In this document: positions 44,474-54,322 of the stretch, piece by piece
Layout of the letters: the number at the start of each line of letters is the position of its first letter
Position numbering within the stretch: the first letter of the stretch is position 1
NCBI RefSeq assembly: GCF_036880405.1
Contig: NZ_JBAJJM010000005.1
Location: 62,001 to 126,000 of the forward strand
DNA: 64,000 bases
Reading direction: 5' to 3'
From: Mannheimia indoligenes
GTDB taxonomy: Bacteria > Pseudomonadota > Gammaproteobacteria > Enterobacterales > Pasteurellaceae
Position numbers and translations under genes: made by a program
Notes under the pieces: model-generated
The model's database searches: none
Seen by the model: the letters and a program-made list of their open reading frames with translations, nothing else
What the model was told of the DNA's origin: nothing

Positions 44474-44475
44474 TT

Positions 44476-45393
44476 ATGGCAATTTATTACGGCTTAGATG
44501 TCGGCGGCACAAAAATTGAGCTTGCCGCTTTCAATGAAAAATTAGAAAAACTGCACAGTGAACGTGTGCCAACCCCACAAACTCATTACGAGGATTGGCT
44601 CAATACCATTGAGAACTTAGTCAATAATGCCGATGTAAAATTTGGTGAAAAAGGCTCTGTAGGATTAGGCTTACCCGGTTTTGTAAACCGTGAAACAGGG
44701 ATTGCGGAAATTACGAATATCCGTGTTGCAGACGGTAAAGCTATTATTAAAGATTTGAGCGAGCGCTTAGGGCGTGAAGTACGTGCAGAAAACGATGCAA
44801 ACTGTTTCGCTCTTTCCGAAGCTTGGGACGAAAGTAATCAATCTTTTTCAACCGTGCTTGGCTTAATTATCGGCACAGGTTTTGGTGGCGGAATTGTTTT
44901 TGACGGCAAAGTCCATTCAGGCAGAATTGGTATGGCTGGCGAAGTTGGGCATATGCAGTTAAATTATCACGCGTTAAAATTATTGGGTTGGGATAAAACG
45001 CCAATTTATGAATGTGGTTGTGGTAATCAGGCTTGCTTAGATACTTATATTTCCGGTCGTGGTTTTGAATTACTCTTTAACGATTTAGTTGGCGAGCAAA
45101 TATCGGCTAAAGAGATTATAGAGCGTTTCTACAATAACGAGCAGAAAGTTGTGGAATTTGTTGAGAAGTATATTGAGTTAATGGCAATCAGCATTGGTAA
45201 TCTCATTACCGTTTTAGACCCTGATATGATTGTATTTGGTGGCGGTTTATCTAACTTCGACTATATTTATGAAGCTTTACCAAAAGCCCTACCGAAACAT
45301 TTAATGCGTTCAGCTAAAGTGCCTGTTATTAAAAAAGCCATTCACGGCGATTCAGGTGGCACACGTGGTGCAGCAGCACTATTTTTAAAATAA
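44476..45393 (+). CDS. nagK: N-acetylglucosamine kinase (ROK family)
   Basis: This 305-residue kinase aligns end to end with E. coli NagK: GLDVGGTKIELAAF (phosphate loop), AENDANCFALSEAWDES, IIGTGFGGGIVFDGK, EVGHMQL and the zinc motif CGCGNQACLDTYISGRG. It phosphorylates GlcNAc released from cell-wall recycling to GlcNAc-6-phosphate. Its pairing with pgpB suggests an envelope-recycling unit. Confidence 0.92.
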   Translation: MAIYYGLDVGGTKIELAAFNEKLEKLHSERVPTPQTHYEDWLNTIENLVNNADVKFGEKGSVGLGLPGFVNRETGIAEITNIRVADGKAIIKDLSERLGREVRAENDANCFALSEAWDESNQSFSTVLGLIIGTGFGGGIVFDGKVHSGRIGMAGEVGHMQLNYHALKLLGWDKTPIYECGCGNQACLDTYISGRGFELLFNDLVGEQISAKEIIERFYNNEQKVVEFVEKYIELMAISIGNLITVLDPDMIVFGGGLSNFDYIYEALPKALPKHLMRSAKVPVIKKAIHGDSGGTRGAAALFLK

Positions 45394-45420
45394 TTTAGTT
45401 TTAAAATAATCTACTCTTTT

Positions 45421-45469
45421 GAGAGAGGGCAAGCGGTCATTTTTGATAAAAATATTGCAACCCTCTCTC
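45421..45469. terminator. Long-loop hairpin between nagK and the LTA-synthase-family gene
   Basis: GAGAGAGGG (45421-45429) pairs with CCCTCTCTC (45461-45469), followed by TTTT. The 31-nt loop holds an uptake word. It serves convergent genes. Confidence 0.65.
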
Positions 45470-45481
45470 TTTTAGTTTTCT

Positions 45482-47431
45482 TTACTCTTTACTTTCGGGT
45501 GGTAATTTATATAACTGATTTTTATATAAATAGCTGCCAAGTAATGCGTGAGCCAATGCTTCTTTCTTAAAAGCCTCCGGTTGCTCTTTAGGCGTTAGAT
45601 TAAAAGTTGCTTTATCATACACAAAGCCTTCAATCGGTAAGTTTGGTCGCATTACAACCACATCATTACCTTTCATCATCGCTTGTGTTGCATCATATTG
45701 CATAAAGGCTCGATTTGGATCAACATTTTGCGTTAAATCATAGCCTAGCATTGGATATTGCCCGCTCACACCTGCAACAGAAAGTAATGTTGTAGGCATA
45801 TCTAATTGGCTAACTAAACGATTATCCAATCTTGGTTCTATATTTTCACCCAGTAATAACGCCGGTATGTGAAAATGTTGAATTGGCACTAAATGCTCAC
45901 CAACAGCTCGTGAATCGTGATCTGCAATCACTAAGAACACCGTATCTTTCCAATAATCTGATTTTTTCGCTAACTCAAAAAAATGCCCGATAGCATAATC
46001 GGCGTATTTTGCTGCATTGTTACGAGTTTGTTTTGGTTGCTCGTATAATTCAATTTTACCGTCCGGAAACTCAAAAGGGTCGTGATTACTTGAGCTAAAT
46101 ACCAAGCTAAAGAATGGTTTTTCCTCTTTATAGAGCTGCGTAAAGGTTTCATTCGCCTTATCAAAAAGATCTTCATCGCTTACACCCCAAGTTGCTGTAA
46201 ATTTAGGGTTCTGGTAATCTTTTTCGTCAATAATTTGTTGGAAACCATTGCCGTAGAAGAAACTAGCCATATTATCAAAATGCTTTTCCCCACCATAAAT
46301 AAAAGAAGTATGGTAGCCTTGACGCTTTAATAACTCCGCAATACTGAAAAAGTTATTTTGGCTTTTCGTCAGTTTGACCACTGCTCTTGCAGGCGTTGGG
46401 GTAAAACCGGTTGTTACTGCCTCAATCCCCCTCACTGAGCGAGTACCTGTAGCGTAAAGATTGGTAAAATACCACCCTTGTTCTGAAAGCTTGTCTAAAT
46501 TTGGCGTCAGATTTTTACCGCCTAATGAGCCAACAAACTGAGCCCCTAAGCTTTCCTCTAAAACAATTACAATATTTTTAGGTTTACCTTGATAAGTGGC
46601 TTTATTTTCAGTCAAGGTTGGAATTTCATCTAGTATATAATCAGAATTTGGACGATTTCGAGCCTGTTTAACAATACTTAGCATTTCTTCAACAGACATT
46701 TTGCCATATTGCTCCGAGGATTTATCTTCATCTTTCAACTGTTGTACTGCATAAAGTACAGAATAGCCTGAGTTTAACACCAGTGAATTTACAAGAGGAT
46801 CACTTGAGAATGCGACCATTGCCGGGTTTATACCTCGATGAGCAAAACTAGAACGTCCACCAACAAACACTGCAACAGCAACCAATAAAGCCAGTAATGG
46901 GCGTATTTTCCAACTCGGCAAACGTAAATTTTTTGTTGCCCAACCTGATAATTTCCAATAAATCATTAATGAGATAATAAATACAGCAACGCCACAAATA
47001 ACAGCCCATAAATGACCATTAATCAACATTGTGAATACTTCTTTTGGATGAACTAAATACTCAATGAAAAGACGATTAGGGCGGAGATCAAAGGTCTCAA
47101 TAAAATTTGGTGTAGCAACTTCCATAAAAAGAATAAACACACTACCTGCAGTTAGCCAAATTCTTAAAATAATCCGCCAAATTGAGCCGAGTGCATTTTT
47201 ATGAAAGAAAAATACGCTCAATAATGCAGGTAAACCAAAAAGCCAACATAATGCGGATACATCAATACGAATGCCTTGTAACATTAATGGTATCCAGCCA
47301 TCAACTGCTGATATTCGATCAGCTTGCCAAATACCTAAAGCCAGGCGGGATAATGTTAAAATAAATAGATTAATCCCAACAAATAGCAGGATCGGGAATA
47401 GCACAGTTCTGGATTGACTGCGTTGATACAT
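45482..47431 (-). CDS. LTA-synthase-family sulfatase-fold transferase
   Basis: This 649-residue inner-membrane protein has five N-terminal spans (to about residue 195) and a periplasmic sulfatase-fold domain. Visible motifs are VIVLEESLGAQ (metal Glu), the nucleophile Thr in TGTRSVRGIEA, FSSSNHDPFEFP and VFLVIADHDSRA (metal Asp-His). The family moves phosphoethanolamine or phosphoglycerol from phospholipids to glycans. In a Gram-negative with LOS the likely target is LOS or an oligosaccharide; Haemophilus Lpt6-like phosphoethanolamine transferase is one candidate. It is transcribed before nothing else nearby on this strand except the MOSC gene upstream. Confidence 0.82.
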   Translation of the reverse strand: MYQRSQSRTVLFPILLFVGINLFILTLSRLALGIWQADRISAVDGWIPLMLQGIRIDVSALCWLFGLPALLSVFFFHKNALGSIWRIILRIWLTAGSVFILFMEVATPNFIETFDLRPNRLFIEYLVHPKEVFTMLINGHLWAVICGVAVFIISLMIYWKLSGWATKNLRLPSWKIRPLLALLVAVAVFVGGRSSFAHRGINPAMVAFSSDPLVNSLVLNSGYSVLYAVQQLKDEDKSSEQYGKMSVEEMLSIVKQARNRPNSDYILDEIPTLTENKATYQGKPKNIVIVLEESLGAQFVGSLGGKNLTPNLDKLSEQGWYFTNLYATGTRSVRGIEAVTTGFTPTPARAVVKLTKSQNNFFSIAELLKRQGYHTSFIYGGEKHFDNMASFFYGNGFQQIIDEKDYQNPKFTATWGVSDEDLFDKANETFTQLYKEEKPFFSLVFSSSNHDPFEFPDGKIELYEQPKQTRNNAAKYADYAIGHFFELAKKSDYWKDTVFLVIADHDSRAVGEHLVPIQHFHIPALLLGENIEPRLDNRLVSQLDMPTTLLSVAGVSGQYPMLGYDLTQNVDPNRAFMQYDATQAMMKGNDVVVMRPNLPIEGFVYDKATFNLTPKEQPEAFKKEALAHALLGSYLYKNQLYKLPPESKE

Positions 47432-47460
47432 TTGAATCTCCTTTTAAAAATTTAAAATTT

Positions 47461-48249
47461 TTATAATTGAATAGTGATAGTGTCGCCTACTCTAATAATA
47501 CCACTATTTTGTGGCACAAGGTGAATGCCGAAAACAGGCTTTCCCTTATCATTTGTATGCTTTTGTTTCAACGTTCGGAAAGGCTCTGCTTGAGGGTCTA
47601 ATTCTAACGTAGATAAATTGCGGGTAATCAGCACACATCGAGTACAAAGGGCTGACTTGCGAAATAAGACTTCACCAATTTGAATTTGTTCCCAACTCTC
47701 TTCTTCAAAAGCAATATTGCCATCAATCACAATATTTGGGCGAAAACGAGCCATTTCGATTGGAATTGGCGACCATTCTTGCACTTGCTCAAGGGATTTG
47801 AGCGACATCAAAGTAACAGGATGACTATCTGCAAAACTCAATGGATTATCTGCAAAGTTTTCAATCTTACGTTGGCTTTGACTACCCAACCAACGAAGTT
47901 GCACTTCTCTTCCTAAAATTTCGCTTAGCCATTGATTAACACGCTTGTCTGCCACTTTAGAATAAAAATGCGTTCCCCATACTTCACTTGATTGCTCCTC
48001 AATGAGATCTTGGTAAAGTGCAACACATTTTTGACCGCTTGTATGGCTAATCACAAGCCCTGTTGCAATCGAAAAAGCCGTTAGGCGATATAGTTCTACA
48101 TCTTTACGGGCAGTAATAAATTTACCGTCAGATTCCGTTATCATAAATTCACGATCAAAATTTAACCCCTTAGGTTCTACAAAAGCTTGAGAAACTTGGG
48201 TTGATTGCGTGGATTTTATCGGGTAAATATTCAGTTCTGTTACTTGCAT
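47461..48249 (-). CDS. MOSC domain protein, YcbX-like
   Basis: This 262-residue protein has the N-terminal MOSC beta-barrel (TELNIYPIKSTQSTQVSQA, GLNFDREFMITESDGKFITA) and the MOSC domain with RFRPNIVIDG and the conserved Cys in CTRCVLITR (about residues 206-214), which binds the molybdenum cofactor. E. coli YcbX, with a similar layout plus a C-terminal ferredoxin domain, reduces N-hydroxylated compounds; here the ferredoxin part is absent. I start at MQVTELN; the long upstream frame lacks a site. Confidence 0.85.
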   Translation of the reverse strand: MQVTELNIYPIKSTQSTQVSQAFVEPKGLNFDREFMITESDGKFITARKDVELYRLTAFSIATGLVISHTSGQKCVALYQDLIEEQSSEVWGTHFYSKVADKRVNQWLSEILGREVQLRWLGSQSQRKIENFADNPLSFADSHPVTLMSLKSLEQVQEWSPIPIEMARFRPNIVIDGNIAFEEESWEQIQIGEVLFRKSALCTRCVLITRNLSTLELDPQAEPFRTLKQKHTNDKGKPVFGIHLVPQNSGIIRVGDTITIQL

Positions 48250-48374
48250 AGAAAATCCTCTGTTTAGAAAGTTGAGATACCATACTACAAGCGGTCGAAA
48301 AGTAAAAGGAATTTGCAAATCCCTTATGAGAACGGTAAACTTGCAAGACTTCAACGCTCTATAGGTCAAATAAA

Positions 48375-48605
48375 ATGGCAAAAAAACCAACTCAAGATTT
48401 CGAAACTACTCTCAAAGAATTAGAAGCAATTGTTACCCATTTAGAAGCAGGCGATTTACCGCTTGAAGATGCCCTTAATGAATTTGAAGCCGCAATTAAA
48501 CTGGTACAGCAAGGGCAAGAACGCTTACAAAAAGCGGAGCAACGAATTCAAATTCTATTAAATAAAAATGATACCGCAGAACTTAGCGACTATACAAAAG
48601 AATAA
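48375..48605 (+). CDS. xseB: Exodeoxyribonuclease VII small subunit
   Basis: This 76-residue helical protein has DFETTLKELEAIVTHLEAGD and LPLEDALNEFEAAIKLVQ, the family core. It assembles with XseA (gene at 33555). It is followed by ispA after 16 bp, the usual xseB-ispA order. Confidence 0.93.
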   Translation: MAKKPTQDFETTLKELEAIVTHLEAGDLPLEDALNEFEAAIKLVQQGQERLQKAEQRIQILLNKNDTAELSDYTKE

Positions 48606-48621
48606 TACAAAGAGTAATAAA

Positions 48622-49515
48622 ATGAGCTATTCCTTAGCAACCGACCTCACCACTCAACAAAAACGGATTAACGATTTTCTAGCAGAAAAATTAAATCATT
48701 ACGAAGCCTTTCATTCCCCATTAATTAACGCAATGGAATATGCGGTTTTATTAGGCGGAAAGCGTGTTCGCCCGTTTTTAATTTATGCCACAGGTAGAAT
48801 GCTTGGCGTGCCACTTGAAAAATTAGATCATAGTGCAGCGGCAATGGAATCTATCCACGCTTATTCATTGGTTCACGATGATTTACCTGCAATGGATGAC
48901 GATAAATTACGTCGAGGCAAGCCAACTTGTCATATTGCCTTTGATGAAGCAACTGCTATTTTAGCAGGTGATGCATTACAAAGCTTTGCTTTTGAATTGA
49001 TCGCAACCGACCCTAAACTTTCTGACAAAGAGAAAGTCGCTCAAATCAGAGAATTATCAACCGCCTCAGGTGCAAAAGGAATGTGCTTAGGGCAAAGTTT
49101 AGATTTGATTGCGGAAAATAAATCGGTCAATTTAAAAGAGTTAGAATTAATTCACCGTAATAAAACAGGGGCATTAATTCTTTCCTCTGTAATGATGGGT
49201 TTTAATCTTTCCGAACATTCGCAAAATTTAGCGATAAAACAACCGCTTGTAAATTATGCAAAAGCGATTGGCTTAGCTTTTCAAGTGCAAGACGATATTT
49301 TAGATGTGATTGGCGAAACTGATAAAATTGGTAAAACGGTAGGCTCTGATGAAAATTTAAATAAAAGTACTTACCCTAAATTACTGGGATTAGATGGAGC
49401 AAAGCAAAAAGCCGAAACACTTTACCAAACCGCTCTCTCCTCTCTTGAACAACTACCTTTTGATACTACTGCGTTAAAAGAGTTGGCGGATTTTATTGTT
49501 AAGCGTGAAAACTAA
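48622..49515 (+). CDS. ispA: Farnesyl diphosphate synthase
   Basis: This 297-residue prenyltransferase condenses IPP with DMAPP and GPP to farnesyl diphosphate. It has the first Asp-rich motif DDLPAMDDDKLRRGKPT and the second QVQDDILDVIG, plus GGKRVRPFL near the N-terminus. I start at MSYSLATDL; an overlapping longer frame would begin inside xseB. In many relatives dxs follows, but here a terminator and a convergent gene follow instead. Confidence 0.94.
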   Translation: MSYSLATDLTTQQKRINDFLAEKLNHYEAFHSPLINAMEYAVLLGGKRVRPFLIYATGRMLGVPLEKLDHSAAAMESIHAYSLVHDDLPAMDDDKLRRGKPTCHIAFDEATAILAGDALQSFAFELIATDPKLSDKEKVAQIRELSTASGAKGMCLGQSLDLIAENKSVNLKELELIHRNKTGALILSSVMMGFNLSEHSQNLAIKQPLVNYAKAIGLAFQVQDDILDVIGETDKIGKTVGSDENLNKSTYPKLLGLDGAKQKAETLYQTALSSLEQLPFDTTALKELADFIVKREN

Positions 49516-49516
49516 G

Positions 49517-49544
49517 AAAAAACCTAGCAGATGCTAGGTTTTTT
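49517..49544. terminator. Bidirectional terminator after ispA
   Basis: A perfect 12-bp stem (AAAAAACCTAGC / GCTAGGTTTTTT) with loop AGAT lies between convergent ispA and yafJ. Confidence 0.9.
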
Positions 49545-49550
49545 TAGAGA

Positions 49551-50351
49551 TTAAACGTGAGGTTTAGCTTCCGGTAGCGTACCTTCAATTTCATAAAGCA
49601 CATCACCATCTTTAAAAAATACGTAACCACCATTTTTCATTTTTATCCAATTTTCATTTTTTGTCAGAGGCTGAGTTGTGATAATTGTTACTTTATCGGT
49701 AATTTTGGTATATTGGCTGAAATCAATTGAAACATCATCATCACGTAATGCTTTACCAAATGGGGCTTTACGACATACATAATGAAGATTAGTTGTACAA
49801 CGAGCAATCATCCAATGCCCATTCGATAAAATAAAATTAAATACACCGTGTTCCGCAATTCTTTCTGTTACCTTCACCACTGCATCAAAAATCTCTTTTT
49901 CGCTTGGTTTTGCCGGATACATCTCTTTTAATTCCGATACAATTCGGCAAAATGCGGCTTCGGAGTCTGTTGTACCAATCGGTTGATAGTGGCACTCTTC
50001 ACAAACACCAACTCCCTCTACTGTACCATTATGAGCAAAAACCCAATTTTCTCCCCATAATTCACGAATAAAAGGGTGGGTATTTTCTAAATTCACATCA
50101 CCTCGTGTAGCTTTTCGGATATGAGCAATCACATTCAGCGATTTGATTTGATATTGACTAATAGATTCCGCCATTGGCGATGAAGCTCCCGGTCGATTAT
50201 CACGAAAAACTCGTACACCTTTTCCTTCAAAAAATGCGATGCCGAATCCATCAGTATGATGGTCGGTTAATCCCCCACGCCGACGAAAGCCATCAAAAGA
50301 AAAGGTAATATCCGTCGGCGTATTACAATTCATTCCAAGTAATTGACACAT
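49551..50351 (-). CDS. yafJ: Class II glutamine amidotransferase-like protein YafJ
   Basis: This 266-residue Ntn-hydrolase begins MCQLLGMNCNTP, with Cys2 as predicted nucleophile; HTDGFGIAFFEG, RKATRGDVNLENTHPF and FAHNGTVEGV form the glutaminase site. Only the glutaminase domain is present, as in E. coli YafJ, whose physiological partner and substrate are unknown. It is preceded by a 134-bp AT-rich gap. Confidence 0.88.
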   Translation of the reverse strand: MCQLLGMNCNTPTDITFSFDGFRRRGGLTDHHTDGFGIAFFEGKGVRVFRDNRPGASSPMAESISQYQIKSLNVIAHIRKATRGDVNLENTHPFIRELWGENWVFAHNGTVEGVGVCEECHYQPIGTTDSEAAFCRIVSELKEMYPAKPSEKEIFDAVVKVTERIAEHGVFNFILSNGHWMIARCTTNLHYVCRKAPFGKALRDDDVSIDFSQYTKITDKVTIITTQPLTKNENWIKMKNGGYVFFKDGDVLYEIEGTLPEAKPHV

Positions 50352-50485
50352 AATTTAATTCTTTAATTCTCAATGAGTTACTATAAAACTAATGATGATA
50401 TTTAAGCAGATTGATAGAAAATTTCAATGCCATTTCCGCAAAATATTATGCCTTATTATTATAATATATACCTTTTTTATGCCAT

Positions 50486-51271
50486 TTAATTGTATTCTTT
50501 TTTAAATAGTGAAATTAAAAAGAGCATTCCGGCACAAATTACTACCGATGGACCTGCCGGAGTATCCTTCCAACCCGATAGCAGCAATCCCCCTGTTACT
50601 GCAATAATGCTAAATAAAATAGCAATAAAGACCATTTTTTCAGGCGTTTTAGCAAAACGCCTTGCTGTTGCAGACGGAATAATTAGCAACGAGGTAATGA
50701 TTAATGCCCCCACAAATTTCATACTTAATGCAATGGTTAATGCGGTTAAAATCATCAATAACAAACGCAAGCGAGCAACATTTAAACCTTCAATTTGAGC
50801 AAGTTCCGGGCTAATTGTGATGGATAATAAACGTTTCCAGAATATCATCAGCACCGATAAGATCAGAATTGCACCTGCCCCAATAAAAATCACATCAGAA
50901 AAATTAATTGCCAACAAATCGCCAAACAAGTAAGACATTAAATCTACTCTCACGTTATCCAGCAAACTAATGGTAATCACACCGAGAGAAAGGCTGGTAT
51001 GGGCGATAATGCCTAAAACAGTATCAACTGAATAATTAGTTTTCTGTTCAAGCCAAACTAATAAAATTGCTAAGATAATTGTCATTACAATGACAGCAAT
51101 GTAAGGATCAATTTGCAGAAAAATACCAAGAGCTACACCTAATAATGCCGAATGGGAAAGCGTATCGCCAAAATACGCCATTTTCCGCCAAACAACAAAA
51201 GCACCGAGCGGTGCTGTAATAAAGGCTAAACAAACACCTGCAAGCCACGCAGGTAATAAAATATCAAACAT
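50486..51271 (-). CDS. znuB: Zinc ABC transporter permease
   Basis: This 261-residue membrane protein with about eight spans belongs to the metal ABC-3 permease family; FITAPLGAFVVWRKMAYFGD, LSHSALLGVALG and LLIIPSATARRFAKTPEKM are typical. Its size equals E. coli ZnuB, and it forms the channel for zinc imported by ZnuA. No znuC ATPase or znuA is in the window, so the operon is split. I start at MFDILLPAW (GGAAGAG upstream). Confidence 0.88.
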   Translation of the reverse strand: MFDILLPAWLAGVCLAFITAPLGAFVVWRKMAYFGDTLSHSALLGVALGIFLQIDPYIAVIVMTIILAILLVWLEQKTNYSVDTVLGIIAHTSLSLGVITISLLDNVRVDLMSYLFGDLLAINFSDVIFIGAGAILILSVLMIFWKRLLSITISPELAQIEGLNVARLRLLLMILTALTIALSMKFVGALIITSLLIIPSATARRFAKTPEKMVFIAILFSIIAVTGGLLLSGWKDTPAGPSVVICAGMLFLISLFKKEYN

Positions 51272-51329
51272 ATCTCTTCCAAATAACAACAAGCGGTCGC
51301 TTTTTCATCACATTTCGTAAATTTATGGA

Positions 51330-52667
51330 TTATTTATACCGCTTGATCTCGCTTAATTCATCTTGTGTTTTCAGCCAAGCCATTTTTTCTTTAATCTGCT
51401 TTTCCATTCCTCGTTCTGAAGGAAAATAGAATTGCGTGTTTTGAAGTTCAGGCGGAAAATAATTTTCCCCCGCAGCATAAGCATTCGGTTCATTATGAGC
51501 ATAACGGTACTCTTCACCGTAGCCTAATGATTTCATTAAATTTGTCGGAGCATTACGTAAATGTTCCGGTACATCATAATCTTTTGCTTCTTTTGCTAAG
51601 CGTTTAGCTTCATTGAAAGCTTGATAAACCGCATTACTTTTAGGGGCAACGGCAAGATAAATAATCGCTTGGGCGATAGCTCTTTCCCCTTCATAAGCCC
51701 CAACTCTGGTAAAACAATCCCACGCCGCTATGGCAATTTGCATTGCTCTGGGGTCTGCATTACCAATATCTTCTGAAGCAATTGCCAGTAATCGTCTTGC
51801 TACATAAAGCGGATCGCCACCCGCAGTTAAAATGCGAGCATACCAATATAATGCCCCATCCGGTGATGAACCACGAATGGATTTATGGAGAGCAGAAATT
51901 AGATCGTAATAACGATCTCCCCCTTTATCAAAACGGGCTTGTCGCTCGCCCAATACTTCGGTAAGTAATGCTTTGTTTAACACTTTACCTTGAGAAGTGC
52001 TTTCTGCCATATCTGCCATTAACTCTAGGCAATTTAAGGCAAAACGAGCATCGCCATTTACATAATCGGCAAGTAATGTCAGTACATCATCTTCAAGCAG
52101 TAATTTTTCATTACCTAACCCACGTTCTACATCTGCTACTGCTATTTGCAAAATTTTTAAAATTTCGACCGCTTGTAGTGGCTTTAAGATGTAAATTCTC
52201 GCCCGTGAAAGTAACGCATTATTAAGCTCAAACGAAGGGTTCTCCGTTGTTGCACCAATAAAGATGATCGTGCCATCTTCAATATGGGGTAAAAATGCAT
52301 CTTGCTGACTTTTGTTGAAACGATGAACTTCATCAACAAAGAGTAATGTTCGTCTGCCTGCTTGTCGATTTAATTTTGCTCGCTCAATTGCTTCTCGAAT
52401 CTCTTTTACACCGCTGGTTACTGCTGAAATACGTTCCACTTCAGCGTCAAAATGATGAGCAATAATTTCGGCTAATGTCGTTTTCCCTGTTCCCGGAGGA
52501 CCCCAGAAAATCATAGAATGACTATGTCCTGCTTCAATCGCTCTACGCAGTGGTTTGCCTTCGCCGATCAGATGAGATTGCCCCATATATTCAGCTAAAT
52601 TTTGAGGACGCATTCTTGCTGCAAGCGGTCGAAAATCTTCTGCAAAATCAAAAGACAAGCTACTCAT
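51330..52667 (-). CDS. rarA: Replication-associated recombination protein RarA (MgsA)
   Basis: This 445-residue AAA+ ATPase has Walker A GPPGTGKTT, Walker B LLFVDEVHRF, sensor GATTENPSFELN and the C-terminal tetramerisation region (SIRGSSPDGALYWYARIL, ADPRAMQIA). RarA acts at stalled replication forks and gaps, associated with SSB. It starts 9 bp after mreD and may be co-transcribed with it. Confidence 0.94.
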   Translation of the reverse strand: MSSLSFDFAEDFRPLAARMRPQNLAEYMGQSHLIGEGKPLRRAIEAGHSHSMIFWGPPGTGKTTLAEIIAHHFDAEVERISAVTSGVKEIREAIERAKLNRQAGRRTLLFVDEVHRFNKSQQDAFLPHIEDGTIIFIGATTENPSFELNNALLSRARIYILKPLQAVEILKILQIAVADVERGLGNEKLLLEDDVLTLLADYVNGDARFALNCLELMADMAESTSQGKVLNKALLTEVLGERQARFDKGGDRYYDLISALHKSIRGSSPDGALYWYARILTAGGDPLYVARRLLAIASEDIGNADPRAMQIAIAAWDCFTRVGAYEGERAIAQAIIYLAVAPKSNAVYQAFNEAKRLAKEAKDYDVPEHLRNAPTNLMKSLGYGEEYRYAHNEPNAYAAGENYFPPELQNTQFYFPSERGMEKQIKEKMAWLKTQDELSEIKRYK

Positions 52668-52676
52668 CTCTCTCCC

Positions 52677-53165
52677 TTAGCGTAAGCGAAGTTGGCGGCG
52701 AATATGACGCATCAGTAGGAAAATCCAAGGCCAAAGTACACCGCTGATTATTGCTCCGAATATCTCTTGTGAATTAAATTCAGCACTATGTAAAATGAAT
52801 TCAACGACAAAAATAGCGAAACGGATCAGAACAATATATGCCATAACCAGTAAACTTTGTAGCCAAAGTGATAAGTTACGCAAAATAAGGTGATATTTCG
52901 CAACAAAATAAATAGCAATAGACAATATTAATGCGTGAATACCTAAAATTGAACCTAAAATTAGATCCCATACAATACCGGCTAAAAAAGCTGTGCCAAC
53001 GCTAATTTTATCAGGCAGAGCTAATGCCCAGTAGATTAACACCAATACTACCCACGTGGGGCGTAATCCTTGAAAACCAACCGGCCAAGGCATAATTTCC
53101 AACACAAAAGCAATCACAAAAATTGCGAGAATAACCAGGATCTGAAAAATCGGGTTTGTTCTCAT
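52677..53165 (-). CDS. mreD: Rod-shape protein MreD
   Basis: This 162-residue inner-membrane protein has five to six spans with GFQGLRPTWVVLVLIYWALA and GIVWDLILGSILGIHAL, typical of MreD. Its ATG overlaps the mreC stop by one base (TAATG), so it is translationally coupled. It belongs to the elongasome that shapes rods. Confidence 0.93.
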   Translation of the reverse strand: MRTNPIFQILVILAIFVIAFVLEIMPWPVGFQGLRPTWVVLVLIYWALALPDKISVGTAFLAGIVWDLILGSILGIHALILSIAIYFVAKYHLILRNLSLWLQSLLVMAYIVLIRFAIFVVEFILHSAEFNSQEIFGAIISGVLWPWIFLLMRHIRRQLRLR

Positions 53166-54220
53166 TATTCAGCTCCTTGTTCTATATGATGACCTTCATC
53201 ACCTTCCTGCTCAGACTGTGATGCCGGATTTTCGTTTATTTCTTCTGTTTCAATTTGCTCTTCTTTGGAATCCAACTGAACTTCTGTTTTCTTATTTGAC
53301 ATCTTCTTTAATCGTTCAAACGGATTGACACTGTTTCGTCTTTCTTCCACAGCTTCACGTACTTGTTCAGGCGATAAACTTCGGCTGTAATTTTTCTCTT
53401 CCGCCGTGGGCCAAAGTAATAATAGATAACGTAAACGATCAAATGAAGCTAATGGTCTGGCAACAATTCTGGCAAATTGGCTTTTTGTATCATTTTCGAC
53501 AGTTTCGACAATTGCAACGGGATACCCTTCTGGAAAGCGTCCGCCTAAGCCGGAGGTAACTAATACATCACCTTTTACTACATCAATAGAGCGAGGTAAA
53601 TTATCAACAACTAATTCATTATTTAACCCTGTGCCATTCACAATACCACGCACATCATTGCGTAATACTTGCACCGGAGTGGCGTGGGTAATGTCAGTTA
53701 AAAGTAACACACGACTGGATTTTTCGCCTACGGAAATAATTTGCCCTACAACACCTCTTTCATCAATTATAGGCTGTCCGACAAAAGCCCCATCTAAACG
53801 ACCTTGATTAATAATAACTTGCTGGCGGTAAGCATCCATCTCAGCAGCCAAAACCTCTCCAATCTTTTTATATTCATCTTGACGGAGTGGCGAACTTAAT
53901 AACAATCTTAAGCGTTGATTTTCTACCTTTAATTGATCAAGGAGTAGTAAGTCTGCACTTTTTTCTCTTAATTGCTCTTTTAGTAAATTATTTTCCAACT
54001 GTAATTTATTGTTATCAATAAAATTGCCACTCACACCGTCTAAGATTGAGCGAGGCGTATTTGCAAAGTAATATAATCCACTAACCGTTGTTTCTAAGAT
54101 ATTACGAGCTTGAATCATCAACGAACTTCGACCATCAGAAATAATCAGTATAATAGATAAGATTACTGCAATAATTAGACGCATTCCTAGAGAAGGAGCT
54201 TTAGCAAAAATTGGTTTCAT
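53165..54220 (-). CDS. mreC: Rod-shape protein MreC
   Basis: This 351-residue protein has one N-terminal membrane span (about residues 12-30), a coiled coil (about 70-110, LQLENNLLKEQLREKSADLL) and the two beta-barrel domains. The C-terminal ~70 residues are an acidic tail rich in Glu and Gln. MreC organises the cell-wall elongation complex in the periplasm. It follows mreB by 102 bp. Confidence 0.94.
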   Translation of the reverse strand: MKPIFAKAPSLGMRLIIAVILSIILIISDGRSSLMIQARNILETTVSGLYYFANTPRSILDGVSGNFIDNNKLQLENNLLKEQLREKSADLLLLDQLKVENQRLRLLLSSPLRQDEYKKIGEVLAAEMDAYRQQVIINQGRLDGAFVGQPIIDERGVVGQIISVGEKSSRVLLLTDITHATPVQVLRNDVRGIVNGTGLNNELVVDNLPRSIDVVKGDVLVTSGLGGRFPEGYPVAIVETVENDTKSQFARIVARPLASFDRLRYLLLLWPTAEEKNYSRSLSPEQVREAVEERRNSVNPFERLKKMSNKKTEVQLDSKEEQIETEEINENPASQSEQEGDEGHHIEQGAE

Positions 54221-54322
54221 TAGAAAATATAATGTGAAATTTATTGGGAATATATAACGAAAATTGACAATAGATCATATCCATTGCCAACTTTCAATTT
54301 ATTATCTAACTAGAAAAAATGA

